Positions 1 through 11,974 of a stretch of DNA of 64,000 nucleotides are shown here, in pieces; the first letter of the stretch is position 1; the number at the start of each line of letters is the position of its first letter. This stretch comes from Tuctoria greenei. Lineage: Eukaryota; Streptophyta; Magnoliopsida; Poales; Poaceae. Position numbers and translations under genes: made by a program. Where the stretch lies: the NCBI GenBank assembly GCA_036927565.1, contig JAYESD010000008.1, positions 167,176,922 to 167,240,921 on the forward strand, in the 5' to 3' direction. The notes below the pieces were generated by a model. The model saw only the letters and a program-made list of their open reading frames with translations. It searched no databases and was not told the DNA's origin.

Positions 1-574
1 TGTCTGCCTTCAATTTTGTTGAGCAGCAAATAATATCCCCCTCCTTACTCGGTTTCAAGATTATGGTAGTAGCAATTGATTATATTGTTGGAGATAGAGA
101 TGCCTAACTTTGGACCAAAGATTATGGTAGTAGCAATTGATTGTTAGAGATAGAGATGTGTGGAAGGAGGTGGCAGCTGTAAGTATGGCAGAAAATAATT
201 TTGGATCTGTCTATTTGTTAGGTGCCTGAAACTTGTAAAAATTTCAGGCACCCAGCCATTAACAACTAATTACTTTCATTAAACACTAATTTTACAGTTG
301 ATTGACCCTTTATTCTATAGGTCAATCAATCACAAATTTTCTTGTTTCATTATTTTACAATTAGCATAGTCCTTGCAATTACGAATTACAACTACAGATT
401 AACAATTAAAAAATTTACACATCTTCTCCGGTTTTGGCGGGCCGCCGCCGCGCGCTTGGGCTCCACTGCCGCCAGGCCGCGGGCTCCGTCGCTGCAGCAT
501 GCTCCTCCATTGCGCCGCGGGCTACGCTGCTGCCGAACGCTCATCCATCGCGCCGCAGGCACCGCCGCCGCCTC
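1..574. repeat. Host-derived flank, copy A of a large duplication
   Basis: This stretch is nearly identical to 33371-33944 (about four differences by eye). It holds a near-tandem pair of a short unit around 'ttatggtagtagcaattga' (about 59-102 and 119-157), an AT-rich middle, and a GC-rich end (430-574). It stops exactly where a gypsy LTR begins at 575, and the last five bases (gcctc) are the target-site duplication of that LTR insertion. Short ORFs in the GC-rich end lack any recognisable domain and are probably chance. Copy A may extend left of the window. Confidence 0.8.
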
Positions 575-3500
575 TGTCAGGACCCGCCTTCCGAGGGTCC
601 ACTTATACATCCCGTACCAATCCCTGGATTAGTAGTTGGTACGCACAACAGAATAGATTGAGATCCATACATCAATTATTTATTTATAATCAATATAAGT
701 CTTACAAACATGATCTAAATTATATTGAATGTGGTCGAAGATGACCACCAAAATAGACAAATCCTCAAAACAGCGGAGCAGAACGGCGCGCATGCCCAAC
801 AGGCAGACTTAGAAAGTAGGACTAGACCTAATCGTCATCCTCACACGCTTTAGCTTTTTTGTCTTCTGATAAACCACATATAAAGAAAGAGTGAGTACAT
901 AAGGTACTCCGCAAGCCCTAACACTACTCAAGGGGAGGTGTTTCATGCATTGGGGCTTGTAGCAAGGAGAGTCCATACGACTTAGTTTTGTCGAAAAGCA
1001 TTTTATGCAAGGTTCTCTTTGAAAAGAGTTTTGCAATAAGAGGGAGAAGTAGTTGAATCAGTATTATTATAATTGGTGGGCCCTAGGGGAGTTTTAGACC
1101 ATCCCACCAGTTCTCTCATTTTTAGATGAGTCTTCGAGCGCATAGCCCTGACGACTCCGATCCGCATGCCAACACTTTCCCAAAACACGACAGCCTCGGC
1201 CACCCACACACACTTCAAGGAGATGCACTAATGCTAATCATAAGAAGCCCAGGGCATAGCGTGTCAAGACTGTGACAACAACTATCCGGATAGATTAAGA
1301 CTCTACAGAGTTTGTACACTTTATCCACAGGCCATGCACACCTCGCAAGGGTATGACATGATGCTCATACCATCTTCCCTGAGTAACCGCACAATCACAC
1401 CTCGGCCCGACGCAGGGGCTATTCGCGCATTACCTACCCAGCCAGACAACAGACGACCCTTGGTCTCTGTGCCATTTCCTGGTCCACCGTGCCCTCCATA
1501 ACTCTCCAGGTTTTCTCTTGTTGCGGTTTCCAGAAAGGTAGGGCGAGTCCTTCCCATACAGGTTCCATGGTTGTATGAAATCACTATGTTGAGGTCAAAT
1601 GAACCGATCCTTCTATTGGTGAGGCGGCTCCATCCGTCCTTGGCAGAAGGACTAGTCTGAAACACACAACATCGAGCTAAACTGAAGTACTCAACATAAG
1701 GCTAGTCCGGAAAACATGGGCATCAAACTATTACTGAAGCACTCAGCCGATCGGTGGGTTACACCGAATATACAGCCACAGTCGGTATACCTCTTTGGAA
1801 GCCCGCGGCATCCCATCACCATACCCGCCTCGACCACTCTCCCTCTTCACACACACAGTTCATTAATCACCTACCCATATCCTAACTCACACCACCAAAC
1901 ACCTTTTAACACATTTCACAATCATGTATACAGTGTGTAGTGGTTCGCGATGCGAACATCGCAGAGGTTCCTAAGCATAGTACTAACAAGGAGGTGCTCA
2001 CATCACCGCTATAGTACAGTGATGAAGCTGTTAGGTTATCAAGGGGTTGTGTTGTCAATGTCAAGGAGGGGATTGCGATAGCCACTGCTATTATCGTAAC
2101 TGATACAGTATCTTGTTTCAAGCCGTTGATAGTGAGTAACTATCATGTTACTGTTTGTCATGGCTAGTAGCTAACACCATTATTCAGTCATCAACATAGC
2201 TCATGCTACCACATTTCTGTGGATAATAGCATAACAACATTTTAAAACAGTCACATAGTTATACAATCAAAATAGGCCAATAGGTGTAATTGCAAAACAT
2301 AGGTGAAATATGATCAAGGAGTTAGAGCTTATCTTTACAGTCTTTGTCGTGTTCTTCACGATCCGGGTCTTGCATATCTCCTACGCGAACTCTCCGATTA
2401 CTAAGTACATAGCTATGTGAATAAAACATAAAATATCGATAAAGATTCCATAAATCAAAATAAAACCCCAATAAGTACAAATAATCATTCAATAACGCAG
2501 TTTCTAAGGTCCCTGAAAGGCTCATTGGAGGATACGTCATCCTAATGGTGGCTTATTTGGAAACATTACTATTTCTTTGGTCAACCAAATGGTCATTGGA
2601 AGGTTATGACGATTTTACCAATCTTCTAGTTATTTGCACGGTTTAAACATTATGATTAATTCACTAGTTTGTACTATAAATTAGTTATATTACGATCGAT
2701 GGGTTAATCATGGCCTCTATGAGGCTTCTTTATAATTAGCCCATCTTGATAATAGTATATTTACTAAAGTTCTATTAATGTAAGACTCACTTATTTTAGA
2801 AGCCAAGAATATGTTCTAATATTCTTGAGCCAACTCAATATTTTTAATAACGACTAGTGTATGAGTCATTAATTTATACCATTTCTTAACCAGTTATCTT
2901 CTTAATACGTTTTAAACGTCAAGAACATATTTTATAACTTATTTATATATAGTTATTAGGACTTTATGGAATTACTAGTGAAGATATTATCTTCTTTAGA
3001 GCTTGCATGTGAGTTTCTATTGTGTGATAGCTCTCTAATTACTTTTCTTTAATGACACTAGTTAGTTCTTCATCCTATATAGTCGACTACTATCCTAAAA
3101 GTCCTAATGTATATTCTTGGGAATATTTAGAAGGTCATTTGTGAAGAGACTAGTTAGAATCTTTTATCTGCATTTTTACTAATTATGAATGTCAATGTCA
3201 TTTTCCTAAGAGAGCGATAAGTAATTCTATATCCACTAATTTATGTTAGCCAAATACTACTTAGCCAAATTATATTTGTAGGGATTTTAGCTAATTATTG
3301 GACCTATTATTTTATTCAGAGGTCATATGTCATGCTCTCTAATTTTTAACTATTTAATTGTTTTGGGACTTCCATAATTATTTTACCATCCCGTAATTCA
3401 ATTAAGCCAAATACCACTTGCATTATATGTTAAAAGACAATTAATCTTTTTAGAGAATTTTATATGATCATTTATGGAGAGATTATCATTCTTTTAGTCT

Positions 3501-4254
3501 AAACATGAATTACCTTAATTTTCCTAGTTAATTAAATGATTTATAGCATGTTATAGATATGTTTTTTTAACATAATTTTATTTTGCTACTATTCAGTGCT
3601 AGTATCCTCTAAATATCACAATACTGTTTTATGAGATTTTCTAATATTTTTCCTACACTTGTAAATGGATTTTAAAATGTTTTGTGATCACAGACCGGGT
3701 GCACCTAGTATTTTAATGTGGAGCAGTGAGGCTGACATGGGGCCTAGTGGTCAACGTGTGTACACCTGTGATGTGCCTTAGCTATTTGCATGACTTACCT
3801 AGCCTGACGAATGGGTCCCAGGCGCTAGTGAAGTGGCTGGGAATGGTGTCGTGCACTGTGGGCCAAGTCTACAGGTCGGTGGCTCTCCGGTCCACGTGAA
3901 CCAAGTCCACATGAGGGAAATCCAATGCACACCTGCTTAGGTGGCTGGTTGTCCCTGTGGTGGCGCTGACTGGGTGTGCCACTGTGATGAGGTGGCGCCT
4001 AGATGGCTGCCATTTGTGCGCCACGTGGGTGGCGAGCTCCCAGAACAGGGGAGGCGGGGGAGCGCTAGCTAGAGGAGCTCGTCGGTGGCGGCTTTGCGCG
4101 ATCTTCCTTCCAACAGATATATCGGGTGCACGTTCATAGGAATGGGATTCTCTCAGTAGCCTTGGCAAGGCCGGAAAGGCACCCACGACGGCCAGCGGTT
4201 AGCCGTCGCGGCGAGTTGGGCGGCGCTCGATGAAGGATGCTTTGATGCGGGTTT
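575..4254 (-). mobile_element. Truncated gypsy LTR, copy A (minus strand)
   Basis: Aligned base for base with 33945-37636, this is the 3' portion, in minus orientation, of a very long LTR. On the minus strand it ends with ...GGGTCCTGACA at 575. Its R/U5 part around 880-950 has the 'gagtacataaggtactc' arrangement also seen in Tekay LTRs. At 4254/4255 the alignment to copy B stops abruptly and old Sirevirus sequence follows, so roughly 2 kb of the LTR is missing here. An 8-9 bp indel near 3079 and a few dozen substitutions separate the copies. I see no gene in it. 2550-3700 is AT-rich and featureless; 3700-4250 is GC-richer. Confidence 0.75.
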
Positions 4255-4440
4255 CTCTGCAGTAGAAGCCTTGGAGGCAAGCTTCTCTGCGAGCACTTTC
4301 CATCGAGCCTGGGGAGGAGAAGTAGCCGGCTCAGATGGGCGCTCTTGGCACTTCTTGCTTAGGCCCGTCGAGGATCGAAGCACGGCTTAGTGGTCCATCT
4401 CGGCCTCGAAATCAGAGATTTCTTCATTGGTGCGCGACAA
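4255..4440 (-). pseudogene. Old Sirevirus remnant: start of the third (envelope-position) ORF
   Basis: Translated on the minus strand, this matches the N-terminus of the ORF at 60590 (shared stretches LRSSTG, PSEPA, RWKVLA, SKA). It is therefore the beginning of the third ORF of a copia-2-type Sirevirus. Its 3' part is cut off by the junction with the truncated gypsy LTR at 4254/4255. At 4440 the first codons run directly into pol sequence, so about 2.3 kb present in copia 2 (roughly 58260-60590) has been deleted. The function of this ORF type is unknown; it sits where an envelope-like gene would sit. Confidence 0.6.
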
Positions 4441-4923
4441 TGTTCAATTTGGGTCTTTTGACTAGTTCCCATACTTCATTCCGCTTGAAATTGTTGAGTT
4501 CTTCTTGCATGGCGACTACCCAATCCGGTCCTTCAATGCATCATCAACCCTTTGCGGTTGTACTCTTGGGTGTGGTACTTGTTGTCTTGAATCTTCATGG
4601 TCATCTTCTTCTCCCACTAGATAGTTGCCCTCATTGCTTTGTTGATCATTTTCGTCTTCTTGAGGTTGATCTTGTATGGAAGCTCCCCCTTGATCATTGG
4701 CCTCCTCTTGTGATTCATCTTCCACATGCATATGTAGAGGTGGTTATTGTGGTCGAACTTCACCCAATGCCATTCTTCTCAATGCTTGACAAGGAGTTTC
4801 TTCTCTATATAGAACACATGTAGCAACTTGCTCCTTTTGGGAGCCATTAGTTTTATCGAACACTACATCATGTGCTACTTCAACAAGTCTTGAGGTCTTG
4901 TTGAAGACACGATAGGCGCAAGT
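4441..4923 (-). pseudogene. Old Sirevirus remnant: integrase C-terminal / RT-proximal pol
   Basis: Minus-strand translation gives the acidic linker between integrase and reverse transcriptase, for example QGGASIQDQPQEDENDQ, matching 57610-58260 of copia 2. Within it about 120 bp is missing relative to copia 2 (near 4560). The last five bases (4919-4923, caagt) are the target-site duplication of gypsy 1; the coding sequence resumes at 25401. No intact reading frame remains. Confidence 0.75.
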
Positions 4924-7164
4924 TGTGACACCCGGTTCCAAAAATGAACCAAGTAAACGCATATGTATGCCCAGGATGTTCAACACACATACACGAGTGC
5001 ATTCACAAAAGAGTATATAGAAAATTACAAATGGATTGCTAGCCTATTTAGACAGTTTTATTAGACTCTGCAGAGTTTGTACCACTTTACCCACGTGTTT
5101 GTGATTTCATCACCTTTCGATGACTATAGAATCTCAATTATACCGTCTCACACTTCCTTAGGTGTGTGGCCAAGAGATCACAAAATAGCCTTTACAAAGG
5201 GATTACTAGCCTATTTAGACCCCATTGAGGTTTCATCGGTGGCGATGTCTCCAACTGAGCACATCTTCAACCAAGGGCCCCCTCTTGAGCCATTCGGATC
5301 CCAAGGTAGTCCCACCAATCATCAACAAACCCAATCCGACTACCCCTTCCCCGAGCATCCTTAATAGTCCAAATAGCACTGGCAAAGCCCTAATTAATCA
5401 GCTACGCCGCACCCATACTTAACCTCGTGGTGACACTGTAAATCCTGGATGGTCGCTCCATGAACCGGTCCTTAGGTCCAAAGCAAGCAAAATCGCCATA
5501 CATCCAACCCATCCACATACTAGGCTTGCTTAGATCACCCATTACCACATCATATTAACCAGTTCATATTAATCATAGCCTCATAAATGCATAATTAAGT
5601 TAAGTAGTGTAGTTGTTCTTCCATCCCAATTAATTAAGCAAAGCAAAAAGGTAAAAATCCCGTCCCGACTCTCTACCATATATCCCAGGTGACAAGGGTG
5701 GTTAAGCAAAGCTAGTAAACTTCCTATCATAGGATTTCCCATCAAATTGACGCAGCATGCAGTTTGCAAACAAAACATTTATTTTAAAATAGGATCAATG
5801 TGCTTCAAGGACACTTGCCTTGCTCTTGCGGTTGGTTCGGGTCAACTTCTTCAAACTCTTGGTGCTGTAGATCCTCTGCAGCACTCTCTAGCGCAAATCC
5901 GTCTAATCCGCAAAATAAACATACAAACAAGAAACACAATCAAAGAGTGCACAAATATTTTTCAATATGACATGATATGCATGATTGATGCAAATGCAAG
6001 GTAGAACTTGTTAATAGATTGCTTTTAATGATCACTAACTAGTTCTAATAGATTTTAACAAGGTTATACAGGTTTGGATGTGATTAGATCTAATTTTAAA
6101 GCTAACTCAACACAATTTAGCTAGGAAAATCGGACTAGTCTGCAGAAGGCCGAACTAGTCCGCACTTCGCAGAACTAGCGAACTAGGGTTTCCTAGATCG
6201 ACGTAAATTTGGAGATTAGGGGTTGAGTTCTCGTAAGGAAAATAGAATAGTAGGTAAACCAGCTGTTTAGAACTCCAATGAATCAAGAAAATTGGAGGTA
6301 ACACTTGTATCTTGATGATCTAGGGTTGGTGATGAACTTGGAGATGATTTGGTGATGAAGAACGAAAGCTTGGTGGAGATCTTGATCCTCTTTCGTTTCC
6401 TTCTCTTATTCTTATTGTTTGGGATCTTCTCCTCCCTCCTTGATGGTGGCTCTCTATGAACTAGGGTTTTGGTGGGGTGGAAAAGTGGCAAATAGATGTC
6501 AAGACAAGGGGTGGGGTTGTTTATATAGAGGTGGAGGCTAGGATTAGATGGATTTCGAGTTTGAGAGGAGTAGAGGCCGGTTTAGAGTCCCACATGGGCT
6601 CTAAAAGAGTTAGGCACAACGTCCCTAGGCCCACTTAATGTGAACCCCATGAAACAAGTCGTAAAACAAAAGATCAACTTGGAGTTGCGAAATATCAGAC
6701 AAGTCCGAAAAGGACCAGACTAGTCCGAAAATGTTCAGAGAGAAAATCAGACAAGTCTGGCCTAAAATCGGACAAGTCCGACTTTAGTCAGAGAGGAAAA
6801 CGGACAAGTGCGCTAGAACACCAGACTAGTTCGGAAAAGTCCAGGGACTTAGCAATTTTTCAAGGATTCTTGGAATATCAGACTAGTCCGCACAAAATCG
6901 GATAAGTCCGAAAGTTTCCAGAGGCAAAATCGGACTAGTCCGCAGCAAAAACGGATAAGTCCATTTTTAGTTAGAGAGAAATCGGACTAGTCCTCACTAA
7001 AATCGGATTAGTCCGCACTTTTCAGCATTTTAAGTGCGGTTTTGTTCCAAATCAACTTTAAATGTTCCAAATCAGTTTTAAACTCGTTCCTCTTTATGTG
7101 GGTTAATGTTAAACATGTATATGAATGTATGTAGGGCATGATGCATAAAAATGAGGGTGTTACA
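4924..7164 (-). repeat. Gypsy 1 3' LTR (2241 bp)
   Basis: It is bounded by the target duplication on the left and the polypurine tract on the right. It lacks about 630 bp that the 5' LTR has (12095-12725); the gap is filled at 5025-5053 by a 29-bp patch matching 5192-5220 at 27 of 29 positions. The U3 part (6670-7015) carries an array of variants of CGGACTAGTCCG / CGGACAAGTCCG, with a further pair near 6130-6170. Confidence 0.9.
6519..6527 (-). promoter_or_regulatory. TATA box of gypsy 1 LTR
   Basis: The minus strand reads TATATAAAC, downstream of the CGGACTAGTCCG array and upstream of a CT/A-rich leader, as expected for an LTR promoter. The same motif lies at 24752-24760 in the other LTR. 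Confidence 0.6.
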
Positions 7165-7182
7165 AACCTACCCCCCTTAAAA
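7165..7182 (-). other. Polypurine tract of gypsy 1
   Basis: The minus strand reads TTTTAAGGGGGGTAGGTTTG directly before the LTR start TGTAACACCC. This is the plus-strand primer site for reverse transcription. Confidence 0.85.
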
Positions 7183-8687
7183 TAAATCTCGCCCTCGAGA
7201 TTCGACGCGGAAGAGGAGAGATAGGGAAATTCCTTCTTGAGATCATCCCCCAATTCCCACGGTTCTTCTTTTCCTGTGTGGTGCTTCTATTGAACTTTAC
7301 ACCATTGAATAACCTTGTTACTTGTGACTCTCTCCTTGGTTTCCAAAACTTTGACCTGTTGCTTGGCATAAGTCAACTCTGCCTCTAATTCCAATCCTTC
7401 CATTGGCACTTGTTCTTCCGGTACTCTCTAGCACTTCTTGAGCTGGGAAACATGAAAGACATCATGTACGTCTAAAAAATGAGTTGGCATCTCCAAATTA
7501 TATGCTACTTCTCCTCTTTTGTCCAAAATCTTGAATGGTCCAATGTAGCGAGGTGCTAGCTTGCCTCTTATGTTAAACCTCTTATGACCTCTCATTGGTG
7601 ACACCTTGAGGTAAACAAAATATCTCACTTCAAAGGTTAATTTCCTTTTCCTATTGTACGCATAGCCCTTTTGTCTTGATTGGGCAGCCCTCAAGTTTTC
7701 ACGAATTATTTGGACTTACTTTTTGGCTTCTTGCAACACATCCGGACTAAATAGTTGAGTTTCTCCTGCCTCATTCCAGAATAAAGGTGTCCTACACTTC
7801 CTTCCATAAAGCGCTTCATATGATGACATTTTCAAGCTTGCTTGGTAGCTATTGTTGTATGAAAATTCTGCATACGGCATGCTTTTTTCCCAACTTTTCC
7901 CATGCTTTAAAGCACAAGCTCTTAACATGTCCTCTAAAATCTGATTGGTCCTCTCGGTTTGTCCATCCGTTTAAGGGTGGTATGCTGAACTAAAGTTCAA
8001 CCTCGTTCCCAAAGCTTCATGCACTTTTTGCTAAAACCTGGAAGTGAATTGTGAACCTCTATCAGAGACTATCTTCTTAGGAACTCCATGCAAACATACT
8101 ATTCTTCCTATGTACAGTTCCGCCAATTTCTCTCCATTATAGGTGGTCTTGACGGGAATAAAGTGGGCTGACTTAGTTAACCGATCCACAATTACCCAAA
8201 ATGAGTCCTAACCGGACTGAGTACGTGGTAAACCAACTATGAAGTCCATACTGATCTCTTCCCACTTCCATTCTGTAATCTTTAATGGTTGCAATAGTCC
8301 AGCTGACCTTTGATGTTCCGCCTTGACTCGTTGACACACATCACACAATGCTACGTATTCAGGTATGTCCTTCTTCATGCTATCCTACCAATATCAAGCC
8401 TTCAAGTCTTTGTACATCTTCGTACAACCGGGGTGAATCGAGTAAGGTGAGTCATGTGCCTCTTTTATTATTGTCTCCCGAATATACTTTACATTGGGCA
8501 CGACAATCCTTTTTCCAAGCCATAAGGTACCATGTTCATCCTCATCAAATCTGAATTCTCTCCCCTCTTGGGTCCTTTCCTTGATTTCCCGAATTTCCTC
8601 ATCCTTGGTCTGTGCCTCTCGAATTTCTTGCTCCAAGCTTGGGTTTAACTCCATTATTCCCATCTCATTCACAAATCCGAGGTTCAA
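7183..8687 (-). pseudogene. Gypsy 1 integrase and chromodomain (broken)
   Basis: Minus-strand pieces give, in order: the integrase HHCC finger (IHPGCTKMYKDL ... CDVCQRVK), the catalytic core (MDFIVGLPRTQSG, KIVSDRGSQFTSRF, TERTNQILEDML, supplying the D, D and E), the GPY-type region (RYIGPFKILDKRG) and a chromodomain (KVLETKERVTSNKVIQWCKVQ). The chromodomain targets chromoviral integration to particular chromatin. The frame is broken by at least eight stops. Several fit CAA to TAA or TGG to TAG, one of them replacing the Trp inside the chromodomain. It cannot encode a working integrase. Family assignment is firm; loss of function is read directly from the stops. Confidence 0.88.
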
Positions 8688-8747
8688 CCGTTCAAACTCC
8701 TTACATAACTCAGATGGTAACTCTCGAACCGTGAGTTGATAACTTAC

Positions 8748-10512
8748 TCATTTTCTACTCAAAGCATCAGCCACTACGTTATCTTTTCCAAGATGATAAT
8801 TGATCCCCAAATCATAATCTTTGATGAGCTCCAACCATCTTTGTTGCCTCAAGTTCTGATCCGTTTGTGTGAAAATATACTTCAAACTCTTATGATCCGT
8901 ATAAATTTCACACCTATGTCCAAGGATGTAGTGTCTCCAAATCTTCAATGCGTGTACCACAGCTGCAAGTCTAAATCATGCGTTGGGTAATTCTACTCAT
9001 GTTTCTTCAATTGCCTTGATGCATAGGCTACTACTTGACCTTCCTGCATCAATACACATCCAAGTCCTTGTCTCGATGCATCACAATAAATATCGAAACT
9101 CTTGCTTACATCCGGCAATACCAAAACTGGGGTTGTTGTGAACCTCTTCTTCAACTCCTCAAAACTGTTTTGACAAGCTTGAGTCCATTGGAAAGACTTT
9201 CCCTTCATTAACAATTCCGTCATTGGCTTGGCTATCTTGGAGAAGTCCTTGATGAATCTACAGTAATATCCAGCCATCCCAAGAAAACTCCTTATTTCCT
9301 TTACATTTTGCGGTGGTTCCCACTTCAACACGTCTCTCACTTTTTCGGGGTCAACCGATACACCTCCTCTTGAGATGATATGACACAAAAACGACACCTC
9401 TTTCAACCAAAACTGACACTTGTTGAACTTAGCATACAATTGATGCTCCCTTAATTTCTGCAACGTAAGCCTCAAGTGTTCCTCATGTTCCTTCTCACCC
9501 TTCGAGTAGATCATAATGTCATCAATAAACACCACAACGAACTTATCCAAGTACTCCATGAAGACCTTATTCATGAGGTACATAAAGTAGGCAGGTGCAT
9601 TTGTCAATCCAAAAGACATCACGGTGTACTCATAAGATCCATACCGTGTCCTAAAAGCTGTCTTGGGTATGTCCGATGGTCTAATCTTCATTTGAAAGTA
9701 TCCCGACCTCAAATCAATCTTAGAGAAGACATAAGCACCCTTCATCTGATCAAACAAGTCTTCTATGTGTGGCAAGGTGTACTTGTTCTTGATGGTCACC
9801 TCGTTGAGAGCTCGGTAATCTACACACGTCCTTTGTGACCCATCCTTCTTGTCCACAAATAGAATGGGCGCTCCCCAAGGTGAAGAGCTGGGTCGAATGA
9901 AACCCTTCTCTAGTTGCTCCTGAATCTGCTTCTTGAGCTCCGCTAGTTCCATAGGAGGCATCCTATACGGCCTCTTAGCTATAGGTGCAGTTCCAGGTAT
10001 TAAATCAATAACGAATTCAATGTCTCGATCACGTGGCATACCTGGCAACTCGTCCAGAAAAACATCCAAAAATTCAGACACCACTGGAATCTCCTCAATT
10101 GAGGCACCGTCCATATGATTCAACTCCAATTGCTTCGGTGTGGTTTGAGATGCTTCAAATTCTACGGTGACCCCTTCCTCATTAGTCAACTTCACCGTCT
10201 TCGTGGCACACTCAATAACTCCATTGTGCTTCCTCAACCAGTCCATACCAAGTATAATGTCCAATCCTTGAGAATCCAAAACAATGAGGTTGGCGGAGAA
10301 GTCTACCCCCCTTATTCTAAGGATTACTTTGGACATACTATATTTGTCCCCATCTCTCCTCCAGGAGACTGAACCAATAGAGTAAACTTCATATGAGAGA
10401 TAGGCAAACTATATTTGGCAACATACTTCGATGCAATGAATGAATGTGATGCTCCAGAATCAAATAACATAGTCGCGAGGTTGGAGTTGGCGAGAAACAT
10501 ACCAATAACCAC
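8748..10512 (-). pseudogene. Gypsy 1 protease, reverse transcriptase and RNase H (broken)
   Basis: An aspartic protease (LFDSGASHSFI, about 10470) is followed by RT (EKGFIRPSSSPWGAP, YRALNEVTIKNKY, catalytic FIDDIMIYSK) and RNase H (FDIYCDASRQGLGCVL, TDHKSLKYIF). The longest intact stretch is 8993-10336, 447 residues. Protease and RT are out of frame because an A run is one base shorter than in gypsy 2 (CCAAAGT versus CCAAAAGT, near 10330). RNase H is cut at 8993 by a TAG where gypsy 2 has Gln. It would have copied element RNA into DNA inside virus-like particles. Confidence 0.9.
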
Positions 10513-11727
10513 GTCATCCGCTTGTTGAGCATCCTCCGTAGAGACATGGTTAACATTGCCACGAGCAAAATTCTATTGTCCATGATTACCTTGTGGCTGT
10601 CCTCCATTGGGTCTTGGGTTTTGCCTTGGCGCATTGCTTCCTTGACCAAGGCCTGACTTAGGACATTGGTGTGCAAAGTGTCCAGCTTCTCCACAAGTAT
10701 AGAACTTCTTAACTCCACCAGAATTATTGGGACGAGCTTGGTTCTAAACGTTTGCACCAGGAAAATTAGCACGAGGTGCGAAAGACATTGGAGGCCTAGG
10801 TGCTTGCATAACAGGGCGCTGCTGCACAAACTGAGTTGGGCGCGGTGCATAACCAGGGCACTGGATAGGAGTAGAGGAGCCGTAATATGGCGCATTAGGA
10901 GGCGCAAAGCGAGGGTGCACATTACTTCCTTGTTGCTGTCCTTGATATGGCGCCTTCCTCTTGTTGTCTCGCTCCATCTCACAGACCTTGTTCTCCACCA
11001 CAATTGCTTTGTCCACAAGCTTCTGAAAATTGGCATAATCACAGTTGAGTAGTTGCACTTGGATTTCATTATTCAAGCCCCTCATGAACAAATATTGCTT
11101 CCGGCTGTCCCTACTAACATCCTCAGGCGCATATCTCGAGAGTTGAGTGAACTTATTAAGATATTCACTCACGCTTGATCTTCCTTGCCTCAAGTTCTCA
11201 AATTCTTGCCTCTTCAAAATCATAACACCCTCGGGCACATAATGAGAACAGAAGCTCTCCTTGAATTCGGCCCAAGTAGTTCTCTCTTGGTTCTCATGAG
11301 CATTGCAATAAGAATCCCACCAATCCGCAGCTGCTCCAACTAGTTGATGAGAAGCAAATAAGACCTTCTCCCGGTCATTGCATTGGAAAATAGCAAGCTT
11401 CTTCTCCATGGACTTGAGCCAATCATCCGCATCCATAGGGTCAGCAGCTTGAGCAAAGGTCGGTGGCCTAGTCCTCATAAACTCTCCCAACCGGTTATGA
11501 GGAGGTGGGGGTGGTGGTGGAGGCATGTGGGGCTGATTGTTGATGTTGTTGTCAGCCTGCAGCTGTCCTATAGTTTGTATTATGGTTTGCATGAGCTGGT
11601 TCTGCATAGCCAAAAGCTGCTCAATGTTGATAGCTCCATGAGCAGGTCCTTGTCCATTGTTGTTCTGAGGTACTCCATGGTTATCCTCCTCATCATTGTC
11701 ATCCCTCTGGTTGCGAGTCCTCACCAT
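10513..11727 (-). pseudogene. Gypsy 1 gag (broken)
   Basis: It starts MVRTRNQRDDNDEEDNH at 11727 and carries a proline run, then the retrotransposon gag domain (residues about 100-245, LVGAAADWWDSY ... RQEFENLRQGRSSVSEYL) and a basic, Gln/Pro-rich tail. The open frame ends at 10744 with TAG where the gypsy 2 homologue has Gln. The zinc knuckle beyond it reads FYTCGEAGHFAHQC, so the first cysteine of the CX2CX4HX4C motif has become Phe. Gag forms the particle shell and binds RNA; here both the length and the RNA-binding knuckle are damaged. Confidence 0.9.
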
Positions 11728-11974
11728 CTGGATAAAAGCAATAAGTAAGAATTAGAAAACGTCCCCAACTATATGCATCAAGGGATATGAAACTACACAA
11801 CTAACTAGCCTACGTGGACATGGCAATGCTAAAGCATCCCACAATCCTCTATTAAGCACACAAGCAAACAATATATAGCAACAGCACACCAAACAAAACA
11901 CATCGGGCCCTGAGTGCTCCTATGTGCTCTAAAGCGTCCATTCTATCTAGGTTGCATTCTACGGTCAACCTGTG

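Noticed and set aside
342..744. Overlapping 60-96 codon ORFs in the GC-rich end of the duplicated flank (also 33712-34114)
   Set aside because: Several frames are open at once because of GC bias, there is no recognisable domain, and a solo LTR cuts through the region.
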